Origin: Rhyacichthys aspro
Lineage: Eukaryota; Chordata; Actinopteri; Gobiiformes; Rhyacichthyidae
Assembly (NCBI GenBank): GCA_036850595.1
Contig: CM072158.1
Location: forward strand, 21,088,044 to 21,152,043
Direction: 5' to 3'
Length of the DNA: 64,000 nt
The position numbers and the translations under genes were made by a program. Below the pieces are notes generated by a model, which was given only the letters and a program-made list of their open reading frames with translations, made no database searches and was not told the origin of the DNA. Below are positions 11,201 through 23,200 of this stretch, piece by piece (the stretch's first letter is position 1; each line of letters opens with the position of its first letter).

Positions 11201-14200
11201 TAGTTTAGGGTGTTTAGTTGGAACCAGGACACAGAGTGCAGTCTTTCACACTTTTCTGTTTCTTCTTTAGGACCGTCATAACCCATAAAGACTGTGTCTG
11301 TCCCGCCGAGTGTGCAGCATTATAACTCACACATAGACCACAGCAGAAATTTAATATCAATAAATAACACATCTCATTTAAATGCAGAGAAATGCATAAA
11401 GAAGTCAAATGGTAGGTCAGTTTCTTCAAAATCACTATTAGTTAATGATTTAATTAGTGATCTTAAATATATTTAATGTCGTTAACAGAAACATGGCTTC
11501 AACAGGATGAATTTGTTAGTCTAAATCAGGCATCAGCAGAGCCGCATGTAGCCCTTAAGCACCCCTCTTGCGGCTCTTTTTAAATTTTTTATTAAATTCA
11601 TATTACTTCTGATTAATATGCACAAAGGACCGTATCCTTGCGCATAAGAACAGGAGTGAAAGTGTTTATTGTTTCTTGATCACACCAACCAGGCTTGTCT
11701 TTGAAGAATTTAAATGCAACGAAGGAGGGTGGTCATATTTTAAATTATAAACAATGCTCATCATGGCAGCTACTAACTATTATTATACTCTCTCACCGGG
11801 TTACGCTGGTAGATCAAGGCACCACATTTGTGCCCTGCACCTCAATAAATTACTACTTACAGGAAGTCACATGCAACTCACACCGCAATACAGAGCAAGG
11901 CATTATGGGAAGAGTAGTCCTATACATATATACACTACTACACCTCCTCCTTTTAGCTAAAGTCATACTTTCTTTTCTATGTAAACACATAGCTCACTTG
12001 AACATCATGAACTTAAGTGTGCCAGAAACTTCTTAACATTTTCTTTATGTTCTTTTGTAATTAATGCACAACCACTTTCATTTTAACAGTCTGAACACCA
12101 TATGAAACTTCCTTATTTCTAATTTATATGAACTTGGAATATCATTCACAAATTCAATTTATCAGGTGCCTGTACTACTCAACCAGATCTAGTAATAGTC
12201 CCTGTAGGTCTAAGATGACTTCTGTTTCTCCTAATTAAACCTCTATCAGTCTCAACCACATAAGATCTGGGGGTACTGGCTGGTCTAACAACTGCTCCAG
12301 TAGTCCCTTCTGTAGTAATCCAAACTTTCTGTCCAGGTGTTAGTGTTGGGAGTGGTCTGGTACAGTGTCTCTGGTTGTAGTGTTTAGCCTGCTCACGCTT
12401 CCCCTCCTCATCCTTTTTTTGAAATGCTTGCAAATCCGGCCACTTAGGATCCAGCTTGGCCGTTGGTTGGGGCAGGGGGGTAAGCAGGTTTCTTCCCCTT
12501 AGCAGCTGAGCTGGCGAGAATCCATGTTGTAGTGGGGTGGCTCTGTATGCCAGCAGTGCTCTGCTGAGATCATTGTCTTTTTTCCACAAATCCTTGATGG
12601 TGCGAACAACACTTTCGGCCTCCCCGTTGGCCTGAAGATACCTGGGGCTGCTCGTGATGTGTGTGGACTGGTACTCACTCAAACAGTGAACTGCGCAGAT
12701 GAAAACTGCGGTCCGTTATCTGACACAACAGTCTCTGTTCCATGTATCGCAGATGTCTCTTTGACGGCTGTCATAGTAGCCTCAGCTGAAGTGTGTTTAA
12801 GTTCAGCTATTTCTACATATATCGAGAGAAAGTCAATGTTCAACAGGTATTGTTTCTTTGACCACTCAAACAGATCCATACTAACCTTCTGCCGCCAGCA
12901 GTCCAGAACTGGAGTGGGCAACAGTGGTTCACAATTCTGTGTCCTGTATTTTTTACATATTTTGCAATTGTCCACCTTGTGGCCTATCTGGGCAGAGATG
13001 CCAGGCCACCATACTGACTCTTTTGCTCTGGCCCTGTATTTTGAAATCCCCTGATGTCCTCCATGCAGTCGCTGAAGAACATCTGCTCTCAGAGGGGCTG
13101 GTATCACAAGTCTTTCTCCTCTCATGAGAAGGCCGTGAGCGACATGCAAATCCATCCTATGTTGCCAGTACGTTTTGATGTTTGGATCTAGCCTGCATTT
13201 CTCTGGCCAACCTGCGAGACAATGATCCATCACCTTTTTGCCCACTTCATCTTCTTTCTGTGCAACTTTTATTTCCTCCAGCCTTTTGTCCGTGGCCAGG
13301 TGACAGGATACAACACAGTCCACAAAAACTCCCATCTCTTTCTTCAGCTGAAGATCTCCTGCAGAGGCTGGACCCCTCAGTGGAGCTTGGGAAAGGGCAT
13401 CAGCTGTGACGAGGCTCTTCCCTGGAACATGGACAATTTTGAAGGAGAGGCGTAGCAGCCTAAGACGAAATCTCAAGATGCGTGGAGGAAGATCGTCCAA
13501 GCCTCTTGTGCTCAGAAGAGGGACCAGGGGTTTATGGTCAGTTATCAGGGTGAACTGTAGTCCCAAGAGATAAGAAGAGAGTCTTTAACACCTCTCAGTG
13601 TCTGTGAGTCCTCGCGAAATGTATGTATTTGGCCGCCACAAATATTCAGATTGTTTCTGAGTGAGTACGGCTCCAAAGCCGTATGGCGACGCATCTGCAG
13701 CAACTCTTGTGTCTGGTGTATTGGAATACTGAACTGAAGAAGAAGAAGAGCTTACTATGTCTTTTAGTCTCTGAAAGGCTTTCTCCTGTGGCTCTGCCCA
13801 AATCCACTTGTTTCTCTCTTTCTGCAGCTCTTTTAACGGTGTGGTTATCGTGGTTAACTGTGTCTTCCACACTCTTGGGCTGAGGCAGCTGCTGAATTGC
13901 CTTTACCTTGTTTGGGTCAGGCTCAATGCCTTTAGCTGAAACTTTGTGTCCCACAAACATTATCTCTGACTTGGTAAACTCACACTTTTTGTTAAGCGTG
14001 AGACCTTCCTCTTGAAACTTTCAAAGCACCCGGTGCAGTCTCTGGTCATGCTCCTGTCTGTCTCTGCCATAGACAAGAACATTATCTGTCTGACAGATTA
14101 CTCCATCAAAGTCCTCTAGCATCTGCAACATTCTCCTGAGCTTCTCGCCAGAGCAAGGCATTATGGTAACAGTAGTGTATTACTACTTGGTACTACTACA

Positions 14201-17200
14201 GTCTCCACAGTGCTCCACACTGAGACAGAGCGTGGCATTCTTCTCATAGGACATATATAGACGTACAGTATAACCGCTGAAAACAGCCGGAGGCACATGG
14301 CTGGACACACACAGACAGTGCGAGAGGAGATGACCGACCCCACAAGCGCATCGGCTCAGACTTGGGCTTTGGAATATTTGAGTAAACAAAAAAAACACAC
14401 CAAAAAGAAAGAGAATTTGTGGGATCAATAAAGTTTATCTTATCTTATCAAAACTACACTTCCTGAAGCTGAGAGCCCACTATAACAGACTAGGGAAAAA
14501 ATCCAAAGTCTGTCCTCATTTTGTAAAGAAGATTGGTCAGTGAGCGTTATCAACATAATGTAGCGTTCAAGTAGGGCTGAGCTTAAAAGTCGATACATAG
14601 ATATATATCCATATTTTTAAAATCAAGACAACATCGATATTCTGGCTTTCGATACTCCTCCCAGCCGTTAGGGGGCAGTATAGCACCGCATTTTTTATTT
14701 TCAGCAGCGAGGAAATGCAAGTGCAGACTTTTTAGACCCCTCTAGCGACTAGCGATAAATCTAGCAACTTTTCTTGGTTTTATTGGAGTCTGTAGGGAGT
14801 CCTAAAGCACTCACAGATGGTCCAGTCAGCACTCTGTAGTCCCTTTCAGCTGCATCAAAGCAAATGGTTCACCTCTGCGTCCAGAGCAGGGATGTATTAG
14901 AGACTCACACAACCTCAGTCACTCACTCCTCTCATCCCATGTGTCTCTCTGTGACATAAGCTAAACATGTATCTGGTTAGCTCATCATGTCTTGGTGTAA
15001 ACTGTGCATTCAAAAATACAGGAGGAGTGGGAATCAAACCCTGAATCCAAAGGCTGGTTGAAGCCATTTATTGGAGATGACATGAGGGCATACTGCCTGT
15101 ATGGTAAGGCTGAAATCTATGTGATGTAACACACGGCAACTCAAAATCATACTCAAAAGGCTAAGCCTTATAACAGTTCCACCTAAAACAAGCTGCTATT
15201 TATGGTTAAAACTGTTTGGCTTTCTGTGATATATTCAGGGAAAAAAGCATTGAACAAAATGCACTTTATTTTCATGTTCATTCTTCAATATATTGAAGAT
15301 AAATGTAATATTTAATAATAAGTAAATGGTGTTGAGCATTAATCATAAAGCAGTACATATCTCTATCGTATCGAATCAAGCCATACTGCACTGTATTGAG
15401 GTACATATTATTTTGTGAGTTATGTATTGCATTGTATAGGCATCGTATCTGTTATATGACCATGACCTAAATCAGGGGGTGCCCAATAAGTCGAATGCAA
15501 TCTCCCGGTCAATCGCAAAGGTAGTATGGGTAGATCGCATGGCATTAAAAAAAAAAGACTTCAGTCTATCATCCATCCTCACTATGAAATTTGTCTCTTG
15601 ATTGACAGTCTAACATCTAACCTTCTCACCACGCATGCACGTACAACCATGCCAAGCGATGCAAAACTCTAGCAAGCTACCGAGTTGCATAGTAAGCCTC
15701 CAATTTACTACAAAACTTAAGAAAGGGTATAAAAATGAGTGGGGGAGCTGGACCAAGTAAGAAGACAAAGACCTTCCACTTTCATACGGAATGGGAGGAC
15801 TGTTCATCTGAAAAGCGAGCTGAGAATGAGAAAGGTGAAGAAAAAAATCCCTAAAATCCCAGTTGTCCGGACAGCAGTCATTTTTCTCACAGCTGACCAC
15901 AAGCGAAGGCAGCCACCAAAGCATCGTTCTGGATGAGTCACTTTATCGTTGTCAGAGAGATGATAAAACTGGCCGAGGTGGAAGAGTAATCTCACACTCC
16001 AGTTTATTGATAAGCCCAAGACGTCAACATCCTATTGTTCTTTTGAAAGCCTTATGCAACTTTAACATTCATGTTGATAATCATGTTCATGTTTAATCCG
16101 GAGAGCAGCCCCAGTCCCGACTCAACAGCAGATCAGTTTGTTGATACAGCCATGTGTTCAATGCAGACAGTTCTTGAGATTGTAGCTCCAGTAAAACAGA
16201 GGGTCATTATAAATAGTATAGTATCACCCTGGTTTAATACAGAAACCTGGCTCCTCAAACAAGCCACACAGAAATTAGAAAGGCAATGGTGTCACTCCAG
16301 CTCCAAGGAGTCACTCAGGGCCTGGAAAAACAGTCTTCTAATTTATTTCACAAACCCGGGTCTCACGAAAAACAAAATCTTAAGTTTTTTTCACAGCTCC
16401 CTTTAACTTTGACTTCCTCCAGTTTTTTAATAATAAAATAACTACAATTAGAGATGAAACAAAACAAATCCACCCTACTATTAGCACAGAACAGATTAGT
16501 ACCCTACCAGTTGAGTCCTCAATCAAACCATTTATAATGTTACCCTGCCTTACCACTGTGGACCAAGTTGTCATGTCCTCTAAACCATCTACCTGTATCT
16601 TAGACCCGATCCCCTCCAAACTCTTTAAAGAGGTCTTCCCCTTAAATAATTAAACTATTTTGAAAATAATAAACACTTCTTTGGGAACAGGTTATGTCCC
16701 ACAGTCTTTTAAATCTGCAGTGATTAAACCTCTTTTGAAAAGACAAGCCTCGATCCATTGTCTTCTTCTAAATCCAGAAAAAACTGAGGTGATCGTACTA
16801 GTCCCCAAGAATCTAAGAGACTTTCTATCAGACCGAACAGTAAATTTAGATGGTTTTAGTGTAGCTTCGAGTTCAACTGTCAGGAATCTTGGAGTAATAT
16901 TTGACCGAGATTTATCGTTTAAAACACACATTAAGCAAGCTTGTAAACTTAGCCAAAATTGGGAATATCTAAAAGTGATGCTGAAAAACTAATCCATGTA
17001 TTTGTTACATTAAGGTTAGACTATTGTAATTCTCTGCTGGCAGGATGCCCAAATAGCTCCTTGAAAAGTTTTCAGCTCGTCCAAAACGCTGCAGCTAGAA
17101 TATTAACAGGAACAAACAGACGAGAGCACATTACTCCAGTGTTAGCCTCCCTTCACTGGCTTCCAATGGAATTCAGAATTAAGTTCAAAATCCTTCTCCT

Positions 17201-20200
17201 TACTCATGAAGCCCTCAGTGGGAAGGCCCCGTCCTATCTTAGAGACCTCATAGTGCCGTACCGTCCTAATCTCCGCTTGGTTCTCAAAATGCAGAGTTAC
17301 TAGTCGTTCCTAGAGTTTACAAAAGTACAATGGGAGGTAGAGCCTTCGGTTACCAAGCTGCTGTTTTATGGAATCAACTCCCAGCTCTCGTTAAAGAGGC
17401 AGACACAGTCTCAACATTTAAGGTTAGATTTAAGACTTTCCTTTTTGATAGGGTTTATGGTAAGGTAGATATACAGTAGATGATCTAAGTTGCTCTAGGC
17501 CTAGATGCTATGGGAGGTATGACACACTGAGCTTCTATCCTCTGGCTCCGTCCTCACTCTTTACAAGTTTACATTTCTTCTTAGTTCATTGCTGTTCACA
17601 AGTTGTCCCTCTGTCCCAGTCTCCTCTGGGGGAGTGGATACTGTTGCAGATGTCCGGCTGCTGTTAAATGTCCCACTGATGATTGGACCTTTGCTGTGGC
17701 CCATCTGTGATCCTGTCCCAACCCACGGACCCCTCCTGACCCCAGTTCCTCTAACTCAGATGAACTGTTCCTGAGGATATTATCATGGACTATATTCATC
17801 TACATTTTACATATACTTGTACATATGATGGACTATTTGTAAGTGACTGTCCTGTACAAATCTATTGCACGGCCTCTGCATCCTGGGAGTGAATCCCTCC
17901 TTCTGTGGTTCTCCCTGAGATTTCTCTTTTTCCCCGGCTGGGTTTTTTGAGTGTTTCCTTACCCTGATGGAGGGTCTAAGGACAGGGGATGTTGTCCAGC
18001 TCAACCTGTTTGCATATTTACTGCCTTTTGTTTTGCGAAGCCCTTTAAGGCAATTGTCATTGTGATACTGGGCTATACAAATAAAATTTAATTTAACTGA
18101 ATATAAAGAATGGAGAGGTTTCCTTTCTTACCAGGTCGTACGTGGAGACAACCCGGCGCAGCACATCGGGAACGGGCCCCACAGGCTCCAGAGAAGGGTA
18201 CTGGTCCCTGAGGTCGAACACCAGCAGAGGGCTCCCGTCTGGGCCCAACACTCTGGAGCTGAGAGCCAGGACACACTGCATGAGGTTTGCCACGGCCGAG
18301 ACTCCACACAGCTCTCTGAACAGAGCCACAGAGGTCTGGGGGAGAAAATTGGACAATTCAATAACTCATTAACGGTCATGTAATTTACATCAGTCCCAGT
18401 TTTGCTTTTGAATTTTCAAACACAAAGGGTTCAGGTAACCATCAGCTAGAATTATTTTGACTCTTCCTCTCTGTTTTATTAAGTTCAAATTTCATCCAAC
18501 CATAAACTACAGCAGCCTCAGGGGATCAAAACTCGAAAAATTACCAGTGGGTTTATATGCTATTTTGGAAATCAATGTTGCGTGTGTCACTTTTGGCGTT
18601 AATACAGGGTTAGATGTCTGCTGTCTTCAGATAAAAAGTTAGCGGTGAATTCGAAACAATAAGACATTTAAAATTACACTTTATATTTGTTGGTTCAGTA
18701 ATTACTTAAATTACTTAAAGACTTATCATCTTGGGAATATTTAGCAACATTCTTGCATTCTTGTATTGTTTTCAGCACAGCCCTAATTTATACTATTTGT
18801 TCAGAACATCTTCTTTTAATTAACTTATTTATTAACTTATTTTACCAATGATGCTACAGCAACATCATCCCAGCAGCCGAGATGAAAGAACGAAAGAAGA
18901 ATTATTACATAAACTGCCTGAATGCATGTCTGTGTACTTTTTTATTAGATCTCATGATCCCATTACTTTAAATTACTACCACATCATCTGATTCAGTCGC
19001 TAAATAAGACTCTGTTCATATACTTGGATGTCTTTGGATGGTGGGAGGGAGCTGGACCTGAAGAAAGGCCTTTTTAACACACATTTCGGGAAAAGTAACA
19101 AGTAACAACTATGGGAATATCTAGTCAATGGGAATATCTAACAGGTCTACTGTATTATAACCATATACAGCACAAATGATTTATTTTTCCTCTCACATCC
19201 TGTTATGATACACTAGAGCCTGTCACACTGCTTTGAGAATTAACGGTTGTAATTCATTTAACTACAAGTTAAAACCAAGTCAATAAACATATAAACAAAA
19301 TCAGAGTTAAGTTGACTACTTTTTTATTAAAAGAAGCCGTACTTTTATATATTAATATATAATATAATAATTGCCTTATGGAATGAATCATAGGGAATTA
19401 CTTGAGCTCAGCCACAAACAAAAGCTACTCCTGCAACAAAACTTCTCTCTCATTTCATCAATTGATTTAGTCTCCTACAGCTGTCGCACTTGTGTCTTTG
19501 AATTACAATACAACAAATGAAGAAACACGAGAAAGAGTCCTAAGACTGAAAATATGGTATAATAAATGTTTTATGAAAATTGGCAGTTCATCTTTATAAC
19601 ATTTCCCTGGTAAAAAAAACAAAACAAAACTGTAAAACTCCACTCCACCTGCATGTTTTCTCTCAGGTCGGTGGCCTCTCGGAGCAGAGGAGCGGCCATC
19701 TTGAAGACCTCGTCCACAGCCCGCACCCCCAGGTCCCTTAGAGCAGTGTAGTCCCTGCCTTTACGGGCCTTCCTCACTGACAGACCTCTTTTGTGAGGTT
19801 TGCCCCCTCCTCTGCGGTTGGTCAGGGCCACGTGCACGAACAGTTTGGCGTGGGGCAGTTCCTCTCCCGTCAGAGACTGGAGTGGGACATGTCTGTATCC
19901 TGGCAGGAGACACTCCAGAGGAATGGTATACTGGCCTGGAGGAGGAACAACATGGTATGTGTTCACAATTACGTTACACCAATACAAAACACAAGTCGTA
20001 AGAGGATTTTTTTTTACTGATATGTGTCTAACTATGTTTCGTTTTTTTTAGATTATTGTGTGGTGGGTATGAACCTATCCAATCGGTAAAACGTTAAAGA
20101 AACTCCAAGAAATGACGTTCAGTTTCTCATAGGAAATATGGTGTATGTGTAACCTTTAGGCCTGTCGTCACTGCACAGAGGAAAAAATAGCATATATTTA

Positions 20201-23200
20201 GATGGACCTGGCTTTGTTTCAGCTTCTCTGTCAGCAACTCAGCACTTACTACAATACAGGGCTTATAATATAGTTTTCAACATTTAAACCTGCAGTGTGT
20301 AACTCTTTTTCTTTAGCTGAAGAAAACGATTTAGTGTGTGAGGATGTGTGTTTGGCAGGGCTAAACAACTAAACATCTTTATTAAGCAGACCTGAATTTT
20401 CATATTCACCTTATTTATAATATAAACTTGATCAGAATGACCCAGAGAGGATTACAAATGTGCTGCATCTGCTGTGCACTACAGTTGAATAAAGGCCAAC
20501 ATCATTGACAATCATTAGCATATTATAATGGTAAAAACAAGATACCTTGTCTTTACTATCAAGGATTTGGATGTGGAATAAGGGAAGCTCCCATTGGCTG
20601 TTGTTATACACCAATTTTCAACATTGATAGATTTTAATTTAGTTAGATAGTTGTTAATCCTATGGGGTAAGTGTCTCTTACAGCACTGACTACATGTTTC
20701 CCTGAAAAATAATCCCTACGCTGGCTTTTCTGTGTGAAGTCTGTGTGTCCTCCCCGTGTTACTGAGGGTTCTCTACACTTTCCTCACACTGTCCAAAGAC
20801 AAGCGAATTGGTGAATGTCAATTGCCCAAAGTGAATGAAAGTGAGAATGGATGTGTGGCGAGTGTAAGCTCTATGATTGACCAGTGATTGTCCAGGGTGT
20901 TTTCCACCTTATGTGCAAATAATTGTAAATACCATTGCCAAATCACAGACCTATGAACTCGTCCCCTATGAAGTCATCGTCCAGCACCACGAAGCGGACC
21001 ATGGCCAGCTCAGGGAGGTTTATCTGGAACTCAAAGCTCTCATCAAAGATGGGGTTGTCTCCGTTCTGGGTGACAGTCCTGGTGCGGCGCTCGGTGCAGT
21101 CCGCTGGTATACCATGGATCTCAACATACACATATGGGTCTACAACGTCCCCTTTGGCAGCAGAACCTTTGGGCTTGGGTAGGTTCTGACCACTGATCAC
21201 CTAAAGATACGATAATGATAGATGTTTTAATTAGGCTGTGTGATATCTATCAGGAATAATGATGAATTACAGTTTTACTCAATATTTATAGATGCTGAAG
21301 ATGAAGCAAAAGAACAGTTTCCGAGCAAATTGACCAAAGTAATAATTAGTACATTTATTGTAGTCAGTACATTTAACTGTAATGAGGCTCATGCCAGCAA
21401 CAGGACAGGAGGGCCTATTGCCCAAAATTCAAGCATAGTGAAAAACTTTTTTTAGAGAATTGTGGTCTGACAATCATAGCCAATGGTAAAGAAAAACAAA
21501 TAGGTTGACCTAGACAAATAAAAATTAGTTACATCGACCATGATGTGGTAAACAAAAAAGTTAATTATGGCCAAGCCATGTGACCAACAGGAAGTAGGCC
21601 TTTTTCATTTTACCAAGCGACACCTCTTCATGACACCCTTCTCTGAATTTTTATCCTAATGACTTCAATCTTTTTTGTGTCATGTAGAGGCAGGGAGGGG
21701 AGGCGAGGGCCTTTTTCCGCTTGCAGCTATATTGTATTGGTTTTCTTTTTGTATCAGTAATAGGTCAAAAAATTAATTGATGTAATTGATGATATAGTTG
21801 ATGTAATAGCTTTTAATATGACCAAGTCAAGTTCGACCAAGTCCCAAGGACAGCTTATTCTATGATGATTACTTATTACTCCATACTGATACTTAAAAAT
21901 AAACCATATACCTAATCTTTTATTTTTTCTAATACAGTGGAATAAATTTGGGCTTACAGGCTATTTGTTATTAATTGTTTGTTCAAAATTTTCATATTTA
22001 GACAATTACAATGGAGTAATTACAATTATATTCAATTTACTGTCCAATTAAAGGTGCAGTGTGTTGAGCTTTGCCAGCATCTGGTGGTGACAGTGCACTC
22101 CACCTGTGAGCACCTAGGGTGGCCCTGCAGGGACATGCTATTCTGTATGAACAAATCTTGTAGAGGTGAGTCAAGTGATGAGTTTACATTTAAAATTCAT
22201 TCATTTGCTTCCACTTTATCCCATTACAGGTCACAGGTGAATGACAGACATGTATGTCTTTGGACGGTGGGAGGAAGCCAGAATACCCATAGAGAACCCA
22301 CAGTAACACGGGGAGGACATGCAGACACCTCATAGAAAGGCCTGAGTTGGTGGACAGAGGATGTACAGTTTCAGCAGGAATAAATTAAACTTGACCAATG
22401 GAGCTTTTTCCAATTTTGCATTCCAAATTCATGTAACTTTATGATAAAATACTTTTATTGATCATCCAGTCTATTTTTGAGCTTTATTGAGTAAACTATA
22501 AAGAAAATTGGATTTATAGCTAAAACTCACGCTGTCAAATGCCTACTCTGACATGGGGTAAAAATGTGTCAAAGGTCTACTTTTTTTTTTAGATGGACAC
22601 TATTAAAAACACACATGAATGCACCTTTTTAAATGAATAACATAGTCCCTTGTGCTCCCAGTAAAGTGCACGTTACATGTTTCGATCAAAATATGTCATG
22701 GTTTAGGTTATAAAGGACCCTGGAAAACACTCGCTGAATCTCTCCTCAGAAACGCTCGGTGTTGGCTGTTGTTTTATTTCACACTATGTGAATTACTAGA
22801 GACCCTAAACACACAATTTTAGGTGCGGAAAGTACGTAAAAGTGTTTTTTGCATAGAATGTCAACAGATGCGATGAATATACTCTGCATTATCTAATTAC
22901 ATAGCAAAATCATGGGCCTCTGTGTGAGACATTGTTGCCAGAAAACATACAGACCTTGACATGGAGCAGTTGTGGAGACACCCCTGGTACTGTGTCTCTG
23001 GTGTCTGCACTGAAGTAGGACACCTCCTGTCTCATGATTGCTGGTCTCAAAACATAACCACAGTTCCCATTCTGCCTGAACCAGGCCGTGGTGAGGTCCA
23101 TCATGAGCCCCGCCGTCTGGAAGTTCATAGACACGATCTGGCACCCGCACTTCCACAGGTCCAGGGGGTTCATGTTACTGGAGTCCACTCTCATGGGACT

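Noticed and set aside
11695..12036. A 113-codon plus-strand frame
   Set aside because: Antisense to the gypsy LTR and polypurine tract region; treated as chance.
12659..13455. Plus-strand frames over the gypsy polyprotein
   Set aside because: Shadows of the minus-strand integrase and RNase H frames.
16380..16931. Minus-strand frames with a hydrophobic stretch
   Set aside because: Antisense of the L2 LINE coding region.
20877..21189. Plus-strand frames over exon 7
   Set aside because: Shadow of the C2-coding exon, no independent similarity.
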